Shown: in pieces, positions 37,001 through 39,299 of the stretch | Layout: every line of letters begins with the position of its first letter | Numbering within the stretch: the stretch's first letter is position 1 | Source of the DNA: Apostichopus californicus | Lineage: Eukaryota; Echinodermata; Holothuroidea; Aspidochirotida; Stichopodidae | Length of the DNA stretch: 40,362 bases | Assembly: GCA_020650975.1 (NCBI GenBank) | Contig: JAIPMN010039861.1 | Location: 1-40,362, forward strand | Direction: 5' to 3' | The notes under the pieces: generated by a model | Told to the model about the DNA's origin: nothing | Database searches by the model: none | The model's input: only the letters and a program-made list of their open reading frames with translations | Position numbers and translations under genes: made by a program

Positions 37001-37336
37001 AGTTGTTGACAATTGACAATTCATATTCATGGACGTTAAATATGAATCTAAGAGACTGACTTCAGTCAGCTTGGGGCTTTGATAAGCCAATGATGGCTTC
37101 TTCTAGATCGTGCTTGCAGGAGGTTCTAAAATAAATATATACATACACACATATAGGTCCTTTATTTACTGGAAAGCGGGCAGAATTGGACGTTACAACC
37201 GTGTAGTCAACCCACCCTGTGCAGGTTGGTGCATAAGGGATATGTTTCCATCAGAGGATTGTCACTACACAGGATATAAAGTCGCAGAAACTATCGTCCC
37301 CCACTCACTTGCAAGTTGCTCGGCCAACTTAGACAT
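5578..37336 (-). CDS. TDRD12: TDRD12-like Tudor/helicase-like protein, 36 coding exons (span)
   Basis: TDRD12 and the Drosophila Yb proteins act in germ cells in cytoplasmic piRNA biogenesis, with PIWI proteins and other Tudor proteins. The exons listed below join at GT-AG sites with matching phase into 4314 nt, about 1437 residues against about 1180 in human. Domains: Tudor 1 (about residues 85-235), Ser/Pro linker (236-397), helicase-like lobes (398-829) with DDAD at 595-598, CCCH finger C886/C895/C901/H905, Tudor 2 (931-1140) and Tudor 3 (about 1184-1348). The helicase is degenerate: no GKT Walker A and no HRxGR motif, as I recall also for vertebrate TDRD12. The identification is firm from domain order and local similarity. 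The first and last junctions are less certain. Introns carry several mobile elements. No codon disruption was seen, so the gene looks intact. Confidence 0.9.
5789..5848 (-). CDS. TDRD12: TDRD12 exon 35
   Basis: Encodes DVKATSLLCQELYQQIQETR, a likely amphipathic helix. Acceptor TTTGAGCAG. The donor is ambiguous: 5789 keeps the long C-terminal frame, while 5787 uses the better GTGAGT site and gives a shorter tail. Confidence 0.65.
6220..6318 (-). CDS. TDRD12: TDRD12 exon 34
   Basis: 33 codons, phase 0 at both ends, encoding ILLPTLHLKELRNEASTLRM followed by TIAKQCQQILLSQ. Predicted helical/coiled tail after the third Tudor. Acceptor TTTGACTCAG, donor GTAGCC. Confidence 0.75.
6762..6914 (-). CDS. 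TDRD12: TDRD12 exon 33 (Tudor 3, C-terminal strands)
   Basis: 51 codons, phase 0 at both ends. RRYDVELFLFIEG followed by RKVALSQILAKEGKVVL fits the staphylococcal-nuclease-like half of an extended Tudor domain (beta strand pair, then a helix with L..G.a). Donor GTAAGT. Confidence 0.8.
7417..7554 (-). CDS. TDRD12: TDRD12 exon 32 (Tudor 3, middle)
   Basis: 46 codons, phase 0 at both ends. MPFAAIDCTMNHVTPQDGG matches the usual 'P..A..C.L..V.P..G..W' segment following a Tudor core, then IWSPDVADKLW. Acceptor TTTTTTCAG, donor GTGAGT. The adjacent 503-bp intron on its downstream side (6915-7416) shows nothing recognisable. Confidence 0.85.
7790..7910 (-). CDS. TDRD12: TDRD12 exon 31 (Tudor 3 core)
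   Basis: 40 codons after one completing base. WYRGKVAELGENLEVVF then LDHGDQESVPRTELRPMP is a clear Tudor barrel (WYR.kV ... v.f.DyG). The usual DYGN is DHGD here, so the aromatic Tyr and the Asn that commonly contact symmetric dimethyl-arginine are replaced. Acceptor ends CCACCAG after a poly-C/G run; donor GTAAGC. Confidence 0.92.
7976..8230 (-). mobile_element. Non-LTR retroposon 3' tail
   Basis: Read on the minus strand the segment contains TGTAAAGCACCTTAGAGC, then AAGGCGCTATAGAAAT, and ends in a (AATA)n tract (plus strand 7977-8000). This 'AAAGCRC..AGAG...GGCGCTATA' signature is the same kind of tail as the plus-strand element at 20283-20670. No coding remnant is visible. Confidence 0.6.
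8342..8464 (-). CDS. TDRD12: TDRD12 exon 30 (linker and start of Tudor 3)
   Basis: Encodes ENLMTEINKDEMLESRIEEE then GCKEWAVGDLCLAKFPSDD. The second part is the first strand of a Tudor domain ('W..G..C.A.f..D..WYR', the WYR being in the next exon). It starts with one base completing a codon and ends in phase 2. Acceptor CTTTTTCAG, donor GTATTA. Confidence 0.85.
8843..9300 (-). mobile_element. Truncated LINE 3' end (reverse transcriptase C-terminus)
   Basis: The minus-strand frame encodes GRTFIHSAVHVWNSLPDSVV followed by NGAQSFKCRVHQHL. This resembles the conserved C-terminal tail of non-LTR retrotransposon ORF2 proteins (R.F..R....WNSLP...FK..l...). It is followed by about 170 bp of 3' sequence and an A-rich tail (plus-strand T run at 8848-8875). 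The rest of the element is absent, so this is a 5'-truncated copy. Confidence 0.7.
9301..10059. other. Intron segment, nothing firmly assigned
   Basis: Contains a short (TTA)n run near 9485-9500. A plus-strand open frame includes GVVIPPLRDTPDETSRW and ends at a GTAAGC-like site near 9614; I do not recognise it and it may be a repeat-derived fragment. Confidence 0.35.
10060..10099. repeat. Left unit of the 41-bp minisatellite
   Basis: TAACATGTAATTCAGG here matches the units at 12398-12545, showing that the 2.3-kb element split a pre-existing minisatellite. Confidence 0.7.
10100..12397. mobile_element. 2.3-kb TA-flanked element with CAGTACCGCTCACGTAT inverted ends
   Basis: The ends read CAGTACCGCTCACGTATAAC and, reverse-complemented, CAGTACCGCTCACGTATTAC, and each is flanked by TA. 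Subterminal regions of about 190-215 bp on both sides are packed with short motifs (CGTATAA, GCGTAGAC) and end near AATAGGGATTA (10275-10285, inverted at 12213-12232). TA duplication with CAGT ends fits a Tc1/mariner-like (IS630) superfamily non-autonomous element; this is inference. No transposase frame with a catalytic triad is recognisable. A minus-strand open frame starting at 10520 (MLPTIQSKFILRG) crosses the left end and is unassigned. Interior 10290-12180 is otherwise featureless apart from a (TA)n run near 11528. Confidence 0.75.
12398..12545. repeat. 41-bp minisatellite (insertion site of the 2.3-kb element)
   Basis: Three full units and a partial one with a 41-bp period (12423, 12464, 12505), containing AACATGTAATTCAGGGTATG and GTTCATTGGAGGTGGG. 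A further unit lies left of the inserted element at 10060-10099. Confidence 0.85.
12635..12723 (-). CDS. TDRD12: TDRD12 exon 29 (linker)
   Basis: Encodes HLEKIKELCSGKIDLDTDEH then FERKKQETK, aligning with the 'EHIEQLKKL' helix that follows Tudor 2 in vertebrate TDRD12. Acceptor CATGGCAG, donor GTAAGT; ends in phase 2, completed by exon 30. Confidence 0.85.
12934..13659 (+). pseudogene. Broken Penelope-like GIY-YIG region
   Basis: One continuous frame is interrupted by two in-frame stops: TAA at 13315-13317 and TGA at about 13354, either side of the IYLISC strand. The usual YVGET of the nuclease is YVDET. There is also an internal (AAC)n expansion giving a poly-Asn stretch (13007-13040). The copy therefore cannot make a full protein. 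3' to the frame, 13660-13924 is C/T-rich with no further coding signal. Confidence 0.8.
13007..13040. repeat. (AAC)n microsatellite
   Basis: About eleven AAC repeats inside the Penelope-like frame. Confidence 0.9.
13949..13979 (+). ncRNA. Degenerate hammerhead-ribozyme-like motif
   Basis: CTGAAGA (13949-13955) is followed by the stem GATCC/GGATC with loop TGCTA (13957-13971), then AAAA and CGTC (13972-13979). Hammerhead cores read CUGANGA - stem II - GAAA - stem III - UH. Here the GAAA has become AAAA, which would remove the essential G. The inverted copy in 12847-12922 is also altered (CTGGAGA). Penelope-like elements are known to carry hammerhead motifs in their terminal repeats; this copy is probably inactive. 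Confidence 0.55.
14462..14591 (-). CDS. TDRD12: TDRD12 exon 28 (end of Tudor 2)
   Basis: Encodes LGNTLWLDPVVQRIKVPDLK then THINRFNVRLELIEKDFAV. It aligns closely with vertebrate TDRD12 'LGNTVWIDPMV...LKTSVIDYNVRAEIL'. One leading base completes a Ser codon. Acceptor TTTGCAG, donor GTGATT. Confidence 0.92.
14592..15222. other. TDRD12 intron, nothing recognised
   Basis: About 630 bp of AT-rich intron with no repeat or open frame that I can support. Confidence 0.5.
15223..15284 (-). CDS. TDRD12: TDRD12 exon 27 (Tudor 2)
   Basis: Encodes ANLAIHNMIHGEELEGKIVM, matching the '[20 protein letters not shown]' segment of vertebrate TDRD12. Phase 0 in, phase 2 out. Acceptor CTAATACAG, donor GTAAAT. 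Confidence 0.88.
15285..16131. other. TDRD12 intron, nothing recognised
   Basis: About 850 bp. A pair of direct copies of TTCTAACAATCAATGTACTA occurs near 15980-16022, and there is a (TA)n run near 15415; otherwise featureless. Confidence 0.45.
16132..16194 (-). CDS. TDRD12: TDRD12 exon 26 (Tudor 2)
   Basis: 21 codons, AVEIICCGAMPPDKENQWTT then Q, matching 'AVEFIVCRVKPADNEIEW'. Phase 0 at both ends; acceptor TTTTTTCAG, donor GTAACA. Confidence 0.9.
16430..16500. repeat. (CA)n/(TA)n microsatellite-like tract
   Basis: An impure CA/TA repeat (ACACACACATATACATACAC and similar) in the intron between exons 25 and 26. Confidence 0.7.
16588..16677 (-). CDS. TDRD12: TDRD12 exon 25 (Tudor 2 core strands)
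   Basis: 30 codons, VKFVDEGKRDTIPSYNLLAL then PKAFKNIPYQ, matching 'VEFIDEGRTGLV...LLHLPEHFHTLPPQ'. In Tudor terms this is the v.f.DyG strand, with DEG instead of DYG. Phase 0 at both ends. Confidence 0.92.
17065..17212 (-). CDS. TDRD12: TDRD12 exon 24 (Tudor 2)
   Basis: Encodes YSDPERCTEVTQPVFGKLYA then RDNKKSIHRVLLEKS and an acidic stretch DDDEGERLLL. Aligns with 'FGLYGLAEKTLFHRVQVLEV'. One leading base; ends in phase 0 with donor GTGAGG. Confidence 0.9.
17587..17723 (-). CDS. TDRD12: TDRD12 exon 23 (start of Tudor 2)
   Basis: Encodes ILVMHVIDAISFFARIMRYQ and ends QLNVQLSL, matching 'ILNATNYFGRIV...LNAEMNEYF'. A second frame also looks protein-like at the end of this exon (WEEIHNLMCNL), but only the chosen frame joins to exon 24 without a stop. 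Phase 0 in, phase 2 out. Confidence 0.88.
17724..18311. other. TDRD12 intron, nothing recognised
   Basis: Short (TAA)n run near 17740; otherwise I see no repeat or exon. Confidence 0.45.
18312..18414 (-). CDS. TDRD12: TDRD12 exon 22 (second half of CCCH finger)
   Basis: Encodes QDASCAGRHLIIPREDMPG then VNPHFMTLPQRGQVK. It supplies the third Cys and the His of the zinc finger. Matches 'RICPDRHRINPETDLP'. The donor is a weak GTCAAT; acceptor CTATGTCAG. Confidence 0.88.
19018..19403. mobile_element. 386-bp inverted-repeat element with CAGGGTTTT ends
   Basis: The ends read CAGGGTTTTGGTTA and, reverse-complemented, CAGGGTTTTCGTTA, with GGCGGG/CCGGGT-rich interiors also in inverted orientation. 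TCATA lies directly outside both ends (19013-19017 and 19404-19408), a possible 5-bp target duplication. The left flank is itself a short tandem repeat (CCATATGGTACTCATA), so chance cannot be excluded. No coding capacity; a MITE, superfamily uncertain. Confidence 0.65.
19468..19532 (-). CDS. TDRD12: TDRD12 exon 21 (first half of CCCH finger)
   Basis: Encodes YREERHSTRPLCHFIKSFGF then C. With exon 22 it forms a C-x8-C-x5-C-x3-H zinc finger (residues 886, 895, 901, 905). This matches '[23 protein letters not shown]' in vertebrate TDRD12 and is a likely RNA-binding module. Acceptor GATCCTAG, donor GTGAGG, phase 2 out. Confidence 0.92.
19892..20026 (-). CDS. TDRD12: TDRD12 exon 20 (end of helicase lobe 2)
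   Basis: 45 codons: SKTADCQVITLVTPDNNHHL, YSLLRIMERSGQPMPDGVTL, MKAIE. Matches '[29 protein letters not shown]'. This replaces the region where active DEAD-box proteins have motif VI and the C-terminal helix. Phase 0 at both ends. Confidence 0.9.
20283..20670 (+). mobile_element. LINE 3' end (ORF2 C-terminus, 3' UTR and (TTA)n tail)
   Basis: The plus-strand frame SAKSLAIFKKILKTHLFSFS then a stop is the typical 'FKK.LKTHLF' terminus of a non-LTR reverse transcriptase. It is followed by T-rich 3' UTR, GTAAAGCGCCTAGAGGCC and TTTGGCGCTATATTAAGAA, then TTATTATTATATTATTATTA. Strongly 5'-truncated; sits in intron 20027-21081 opposite to the host gene. Confidence 0.75.
21082..21221 (-). CDS. TDRD12: TDRD12 exon 19 (helicase motif V region)
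   Basis: Encodes VSDDCVEDLELQDTSCIIHY, DLPSSKVKYGKRMACLKEMF and VSQLEE. The 'V.sDDC...D....iIHYDLP' run corresponds to motif V (TDvaarGlDi...vinyd.P). The motif VI arginines (HRxGRxxR) are absent (YGKRMACLKEMF instead). Confidence 0.92.
21617..21700 (-). CDS. TDRD12: TDRD12 exon 18
   Basis: Encodes KKPQTDDDIMMLRLSDYLTL then ENNKLFL, leading into the motif V strand. Two leading bases complete an Ala codon; donor GTAAGA; ends in phase 1. Confidence 0.82.
22072..22192 (-). CDS. TDRD12: TDRD12 exon 17 (helicase lobe 2)
   Basis: Encodes ILKCSSCFTLLAAGEMLSHQ, LEDLRYEWQTGHRSDSQPVL; aligns with 'VESSSIFCLKMHKEMIFNLQNVLEQWKKKLSSGSQ'. Phase 0 in, phase 1 out; donor GTAAAG. Confidence 0.88.
22534..22662 (-). 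CDS. TDRD12: TDRD12 exon 16 (helicase motif IV)
   Basis: Encodes KAVLIHPSKRVNILLEKLTS, GLNEAGKVMVFTSTKETARD and IRK. KVMVFTSTKETA is motif IV of the C-terminal RecA-like lobe. The acceptor is a NAGNAG tandem (GAGCAG), so the exon may instead begin at 22665 with one extra Gln. Donor GTATTT. Confidence 0.9.
23181..23372 (-). CDS. TDRD12: TDRD12 exon 15 (helicase motif III region)
   Basis: 64 codons including RNSLRQLMVFSNKWTIAMGS and DPLLIITDCLEMAVYSRVHQ. It aligns with '[30 protein letters not shown]...ALYGNVQQ'. The canonical SAT of motif III is SNK. Phase 0 at both ends. Confidence 0.92.
23795..23839 (-). CDS. TDRD12: TDRD12 exon 14 (DEAD box, here DDAD)
   Basis: A 15-codon micro-exon, VIDDADNVFEHHLEA, carrying the Walker B/DEAD motif as DDAD (residues 595-598). 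Vertebrate TDRD12 has DEVE at this place. Acceptor TTTCAG, donor GTAAGT. Confidence 0.92.
24384..24485 (-). CDS. TDRD12: TDRD12 exon 13 (helicase motif Ib)
   Basis: 34 codons: IQLVNGAPIVIGTLPCILRL, VVSNHVNLNRLFHL. APIVIGTLPCILRL corresponds to motif Ib ('..iviGTPgrl..ll'). Matches '[29 protein letters not shown]'. Confidence 0.9.
24937..25332. mobile_element. 396-bp hAT-type MITE
   Basis: The ends read CAGTGGCGGAGCGTCC and, reverse-complemented, CAGTGGCGGAGCTAGG. Flanks are TTCAAGGT (24929-24936) and GTCAAGGT (25333-25340), an 8-bp target duplication with one mismatch. G-run/C-run interiors follow each end. CAG...CTG ends with 8-bp duplication are typical of hAT transposons; there is no transposase. 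Confidence 0.82.
25470..25610 (-). CDS. TDRD12: TDRD12 exon 12 (helicase motif Ia)
   Basis: 47 codons starting PTTLVITSSWQKALSIYQQC, where ITSSWQKA is the motif Ia counterpart ('lavIvcPgWkkA'), and ending RGGSEEEQK. Phase 0 at both ends. Acceptor ends CCACCAG after an A/T tract; donor GTTAGT. Confidence 0.92.
26095..26235 (-). pseudogene. Decayed duplicate of TDRD12 exon 11
   Basis: On the minus strand this gives TISACLVLVEYIIM then QPPAGQR followed by GTATTT, clearly related to the exon 11 end (AFAYLVPVISEMMQ..LPAGHG then GTTAGT). DNA similarity spans the 3' half of the exon and continues into the flanking G-rich intron (GGAAGAGGGTAGG in both). The 5' half, including the motif I region, is not recognisable. 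It lies just downstream of the real exon in the gene's direction. Confidence 0.6.
26314..26499 (-). CDS. TDRD12: TDRD12 exon 11 (degenerate helicase motif I)
   Basis: 62 codons. LSKLGYPGVTLVQSACWPAI resembles the Q-motif region ('l...g...pt.iQ...wP'), then SRGRDIMAVSPKDQNIAFAY, then LVPVISEM. The Walker A AxTGSGKT is replaced by VSPKDQNI, so canonical ATP binding is unlikely. Vertebrate TDRD12 is similarly degenerate here. Acceptor TTTCCAG, donor GTTAGT. Confidence 0.93.
26919..27075 (-). CDS. TDRD12: TDRD12 exon 10 (start of helicase-like region)
   Basis: Encodes LSKQLLSIKEKTATSASATP, then APILRKVLIHGERPPKLILD and VKCSPFPEKLKH. VLIHGERPP corresponds to the 'vLvhg....P' strand preceding the Q-motif. 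One leading base completes Ser; donor GTAAGA. Confidence 0.9.
27320..27339. other. Assembly gap (20 N) next to a poly-C run
   Basis: Twenty Ns followed by about ten C, inside the intron between exons 9 and 10. The real gap size is unknown, but both neighbouring exons join in frame, so no coding sequence need be missing. Confidence 0.98.
27430..27913 (-). CDS. TDRD12: TDRD12 exon 9 (Ser/Pro-rich disordered linker)
   Basis: The largest exon (484 nt). Low-complexity stretches rich in Ser, Pro, Glu and Thr (SAPSPDNSESASHKP, NTLSGSEEGYSSQDD) alternate with a conserved-looking helix ISPIERLKRLQHSLEQS. It separates Tudor 1 from the helicase and is likely disordered. The acceptor TGTATACAG joins exon 8 in phase 1 (G+AC gives Asp). 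Donor GTAAGA, phase 2. Confidence 0.88.
28362..28458 (-). other. Candidate cassette or poison exon of TDRD12
   Basis: Open segment encoding VNDLVTLLDVISEALREVFF then PDSEKYQNNTLS, bounded by a strong donor (GTGAGT) and a possible acceptor (AAG at 28459-28461, or a better TAG giving a 102-bp exon to 28463). Inclusion would change the reading frame: exon 9 would then stop after three codons, or a TAA is met at once with the longer acceptor. The main transcript must skip it. Confidence 0.4.
28537..28588 (-). CDS. TDRD12: TDRD12 exon 8 (end of Tudor 1)
   Basis: Encodes LNVNDILVEKMFAKRLS, aligning with 'VCVNDDLVAKNYACYMS' that closes the N-terminal Tudor. Acceptor TTTTTTAG, donor GTGAGT, ends in phase 1. 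Confidence 0.88.
28589..29418. other. TDRD12 intron, nothing recognised
   Basis: About 830 bp of AT-rich intron without a supported repeat, exon or element. Confidence 0.45.
29419..29504 (-). CDS. TDRD12: TDRD12 exon 7 (Tudor 1)
   Basis: Encodes KPLQCHVKHIDADQVKHVTL then FAKHQGEL, matching 'VEARLCAVEEDTFEVYLYV' in layout (nuclease-like half of an extended Tudor). Two leading bases complete Gly; donor GTAAGT. Confidence 0.85.
29621..29814. mobile_element. Possible degraded MITE
   Basis: The ends CAGTAGTAGTGGAGCCAGG and, reverse-complemented, CAGGCGCAGATCTGGGG, with G-rich and C-rich interiors in inverted orientation, resemble the hAT MITE at 24937. The ends are poorly matched and no target duplication is found. 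Confidence 0.35.
30055..30190. repeat. Imperfect GATGAAATGTTTG repeats
   Basis: A low-order mixture of TTTGATGAAATG and GTTGCGATGAA words, apparently a decayed short tandem repeat just before the 50-bp satellite. Confidence 0.55.
30292..30693. repeat. 50-bp satellite, eight near-identical units
   Basis: Units start ACAGACCTGCCCAGTGGTCA at 30311, 30361, 30411, 30461, 30511, 30561, 30611 and 30661, exactly 50 bp apart, continuing TATTAAAATGGTAAACTGAT and GAAGGGATGC. Only single-base differences separate the units, so this is a young or homogenised array inside the TDRD12 intron. Confidence 0.95.
31025..31080 (-). CDS. TDRD12: TDRD12 exon 6 (Tudor 1)
   Basis: Encodes PTVKYDTAAVEYFGKLIK, matching 'AKKWDNAAIQYFQNLLK' of vertebrate TDRD12. 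One leading base completes Arg. Acceptor TTATCCAG, donor GTAATA. Confidence 0.9.
31081..31846. other. TDRD12 intron, nothing recognised
   Basis: About 770 bp; I see no repeat or exon. Confidence 0.45.
31847..31963 (-). CDS. TDRD12: TDRD12 exon 5 (Tudor 1)
   Basis: Encodes MREIPDHFRKIPPQVQEFTL, HCIQPITMSVSFIDGAEM. Aligns with 'FMQLPYRAKKFSLYCTKPVTL'. One leading base completes Gln, two trailing bases start Arg. Acceptor TGTCACAG, donor GTAAGT. Confidence 0.92.
32625..32767 (-). CDS. TDRD12: TDRD12 exon 4 (Tudor 1 core)
   Basis: Encodes MYLVKRKEEHESHWYRCTVE, TVLRTTSGPKSCCYLVDRAD and TILVPHS. 'HWYRCTVE....CYLVDRAD' is the Tudor core, matching 'CWCRAIVKSI....CFLVDFAKNI'. Acceptor TGCTTTAG; donor GTATGT chosen so that phase 2 joins exon 5. 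Confidence 0.92.
33085..33420 (-). mobile_element. LINE 3' end
   Basis: The minus-strand frame SIHLTFKSKLKTFLFRQHYC then a stop at about 33298 is a typical LINE ORF2 terminus (FKSKLKTFLF). It is followed by about 200 bp of 3' UTR with ATAGCGTTTTAGAGTAC and a (TTA)n tail (plus strand 33088-33100). A 5'-truncated copy inserted about 30 bp from exon 3, in the same orientation as the host gene. Confidence 0.7.
33451..33606 (-). CDS. TDRD12: TDRD12 exon 3
   Basis: 52 codons beginning VDSPGSFKAREIPG, matching 'IEDPGCFWVIIKG' at the N-terminus of vertebrate TDRD12, and ending NSSQYVDIHVLSPLKGQ before Tudor 1. Phase 0 at both ends; acceptor TTCTTCACAG, donor GTAGGA. Confidence 0.9.
34129..34196 (-). 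CDS. TDRD12: TDRD12 exon 2
   Basis: Encodes DFLNLQTQRLQFSGE then MDIQVLK, which precedes VDSPG as 'MLQLLVLK' precedes 'IEDPG' in the human protein. An ATG at 34147-34149 is therefore an alternative start. The acceptor TGAATTTACAG at 34197 allows joining, in phase 1, to an upstream exon. Confidence 0.75.
34320..34380 (-). repeat. tRNA-like fragment (A-box-like next to B-box-like)
   Basis: On the minus strand: GGATAGCTCAGAGG, then TCACTGGTTCGAATCC. An A-box-like D-arm is followed directly by a B-box-like T-arm, with no anticodon arm between. Related to the units at 34575-34715 by AGAGGTCAC.GGTTC and the flanking CTAG. Not a functional tRNA. Confidence 0.5.
34575..34715 (+). repeat. Two tandem ~60-bp tRNA-like units
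   Basis: Each unit contains GGGCTTGAAACCCAGAGGTC (a 5-7-5 anticodon-arm-like hairpin with loop CTTGAAA) and ACAGGTTCAAGTCCCGATCT (T-arm), then AGCCATAAATTT. The trailing sequence TTTCTTTGCTCTTTGCCATT matches the end of the array at 1862-2500, so both belong to one repeat family. Confidence 0.7.
34720..36080. other. First-intron sequence, no gene seen
   Basis: Contains a G-run at 35464-35476 and a G-rich patch near 35838-35865. Open frames here are short and unconvincing. Confidence 0.4.
36082..36645. mobile_element. Palindromic element built of CAAAACGTCCCCG repeats
   Basis: Left arm 36082-36285 and right arm 36468-36645 are inverted copies. The outer ~90 bp of each arm (CATAGCTAGTA, CTGTAACACATGTTAC) are unique inverted sequence. 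The inner part carries six CAAAACGTCCC(CG) words on the left and five reverse-complement GGGGACGTTTTG words on the right. The central ~180 bp shows no coding signal. A foldback-type transposable element is the likely class; no target duplication was identified. Confidence 0.7.
36646..37308. other. First-intron sequence, nothing recognised
   Basis: Several short open frames without splice or protein support; TACATACACACATATA-type tract near 37138-37155. Confidence 0.4.
37309..37336 (-). CDS. TDRD12: TDRD12 exon 1 (proposed start)
   Basis: ATG at 37336 gives MSKLAEQLA plus one base, followed by a strong donor (GCAA|GTGAGT). It joins exon 2 in the required phase (A+AT gives Asn). The match of phase and donor is suggestive, but a nine-residue exon could arise by chance. 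The fallback is the ATG at 34149. Confidence 0.45.
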
Positions 37337-37346
37337 TAGTATAGTC

Positions 37347-37618
37347 AGTATTGCGAAGTTCGGAACACTGCGAAGTTCGAACACCCCTAAGAAATACAAG
37401 ATTTCACCATGACAACCTATAGCAACAGCCAATTTCACGAAAAACTACAAAGCTACAGTTATTTTCTCTCCAAAATGACCCGTGTGCAAATAAGTACTTA
37501 CATATTTGTCAATAGAATGACCGAGATCTATGAAGTATAATTACTGAAAGAGCAACTGCGCCACCAATTTTATCACCAGCGCCACACTGTGGGCTGGGTG
37601 TCCGAACTTCGCAATACT
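37347..37618. mobile_element. 272-bp MITE with perfect 18-bp inverted ends
   Basis: AGTATTGCGAAGTTCGGA (37347-37364) is the exact reverse complement of 37601-37618. A second related pair (CACTGCGAAGTTCGAACACC at 37367 and, inverted, GTGTCCGAACTTCGAAGTG at 37810-37828) suggests nested or tandem copies. TA next to TTGCG on both sides could be a target duplication. It sits about 10 bp upstream of the proposed exon 1 start codon. Confidence 0.65.
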
Positions 37619-37830
37619 CTAGCAAAGAAATACCAGTTCCACAATCACATAGAATCTTCTTGGAATACAACGTGAAAACAGTTTGCAGGAAATATAGTTT
37701 GGCCGTGTATGGTAATATAACACACTTCTCCCATCATATCAAGTATATTTTCAGGTGATTTATACCAGAAGATCTAATTTTGGCCTTTTGGGGTGTTTTA
37801 AGGCTTAGGTGTCCGAACTTCGAAGTGTCC

Positions 37831-38590
37831 ATGCTACCTTCTCTTACTGTAGAGAAGTTAATCAACTTAACTGAATGGGAGGGTAGTCTATACTTGTATT
37901 CTTCCCGTTGTAATTGGATATTGACCGAAAGTTACCGAAACTGCTCCTCGGTTACTGTAGGCCTACGGTATAATAGGCTAACCTTGGACGTATTCCTCGT
38001 AGTGCTTAGTCCTAGGACCTAGGCTACATGGAAATTGTTGGTCATCACGTTATGCCTGACTGTAGTGTTACTGTTACTAGTAATAGTACTAGGCCTAGCC
38101 TTAGTTAGCGTTAGGCCCCAGTTTCCAACAAAACAGATTTCGACGCCAGCCGACTTGAAAACTTATTCCTCAAACAAGTTATAATGTAGAACTTTCTTCC
38201 CAGTTAGAGTTGTTTTAGTACCTAGACTTTACCTAACTTTGATCGGAGGTACAGGATTTCGAAAACCGTGGCTAAGAGTAAGAAGGACAGTAACTACTAG
38301 CAATCTCTATGGGCGGCCAATTGGGCAAAAAATACAAAGATGAAACAAATGACCAAGAAAGAAAATTGAAAAATGAGAAATATGCAAAATGAAACAAACA
38401 TATGTAATACCAATTTAAAAATTGTAAAGGCTGCACTTAAAAAGAGAAATAAAAATAAAAAGACAATCATGTAGCGAAACATATAAAACACATGCAACCG
38501 AAGGATAAACAAGGAGCAAAGGGAAGACAAAATTGATCCACTTGTCAGAAGAAAAAGGTCAATCGCCACCATAAAAAAGATGTATTGTAA
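37831..38590. other. 5' flank rich in TAGGCCTA words
   Basis: 37960-38115 holds many TAGGCCTA/CCTAGG words (TACTGTAGGCCTACGGTATA). No exon is seen. 38300-38590 is A-rich on the plus strand, with no coding signal. Confidence 0.4.
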
Positions 38591-38596
38591 GCAAAA

Positions 38597-38762
38597 GAAC
38601 ATTTGCACGAAATCAAAACGAACGCTCACACGCGAAACGAACAAGTGCTCAGAACAAAAAGAACAAGCGCCACATAAAACGAAGATATAACCTAATCAAA
38701 AGGACATTCGCACGAAATCAAAACTAACGTTCACGTGAAACGAATGAACGCCTATGAACTAA
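38597..38762. repeat. Two ~60-bp direct repeats
   Basis: CACGAAATCAAAACGAACGC (about 38607) and CACGAAATCAAAACTAACGT (about 38711) begin related units that share GAAACGAA further on. A diverged direct duplication. Confidence 0.6.
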
Positions 38763-38966
38763 AAAGGAAAGATGCCGCTGTTTTGATTGTCCTTGACCGT
38801 GTTTTATTACGAAATGTAGTGACGACATCTTGTAGGCACGATACTTCTGTCCAACCACGCTGCACCGTGCTTCACAAGGTCAGTGAACTGTGTGGGCTAA
38901 TCGTCGTTTTGTCATTGTGCCGACAAGGGAATTTTTAACCTGGGCAGATGCTGACGAGGCTGCTCT

Positions 38967-39045
38967 TTTTGATTTTGTCCCAATGTTAGTTTTGATTCTG
39001 TCCCAATGTTCATTTTGATTCTGTCCCAACGTTCGTGTTTATTTA
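38967..39045. repeat. ~23-bp tandem repeat, three units
   Basis: TTTTGATTCTGTCCCAATGT recurs three times in a row with small changes (GATTTTGTCCCAATG, GATTCTGTCCCAACG). Confidence 0.75.
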
Positions 39046-39223
39046 TGGGGAAAACATTTAATCGTGGGGGCGAACATTCATTTAGTTCGGGCAGTCATGT
39101 CGTTTATCTACATTCTTATTACTGTTCCTTTTCATCTCAGTTTGTTCTTGTCTGTTTGTCTCTTGTTTCATCGTTGCATTTTTTGCTCAAATGGCGCCCA
39201 TAAATCTCTTACTGTTAGTGTTC

Positions 39224-39288
39224 CCATGGAGGTAAAAACAGATTTTACCTCCATGGTGTTACTTAGAGACCCTATAGTAGGGTCTCTA
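39224..39288. repeat. Two adjacent perfect hairpins
   Basis: CCATGGAGGTAAAA (39224-39237) pairs with 39243-39256 across a 5-base loop. TAGAGACCCTA (39264-39274) pairs with 39278-39288 across a 3-base loop. Both arms are perfect. They may be relics of compact palindromic MITEs. Confidence 0.8.
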
Positions 39289-39299
39289 GTGTTACTGAA

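Noticed and set aside
38297..38644. 115-codon hydrophobic minus-strand frame resembling membrane segments
   Set aside because: Comes from an A-rich plus-strand tract, giving Phe/Leu/Ile-rich low-complexity translation; no splice sites or family similarity.
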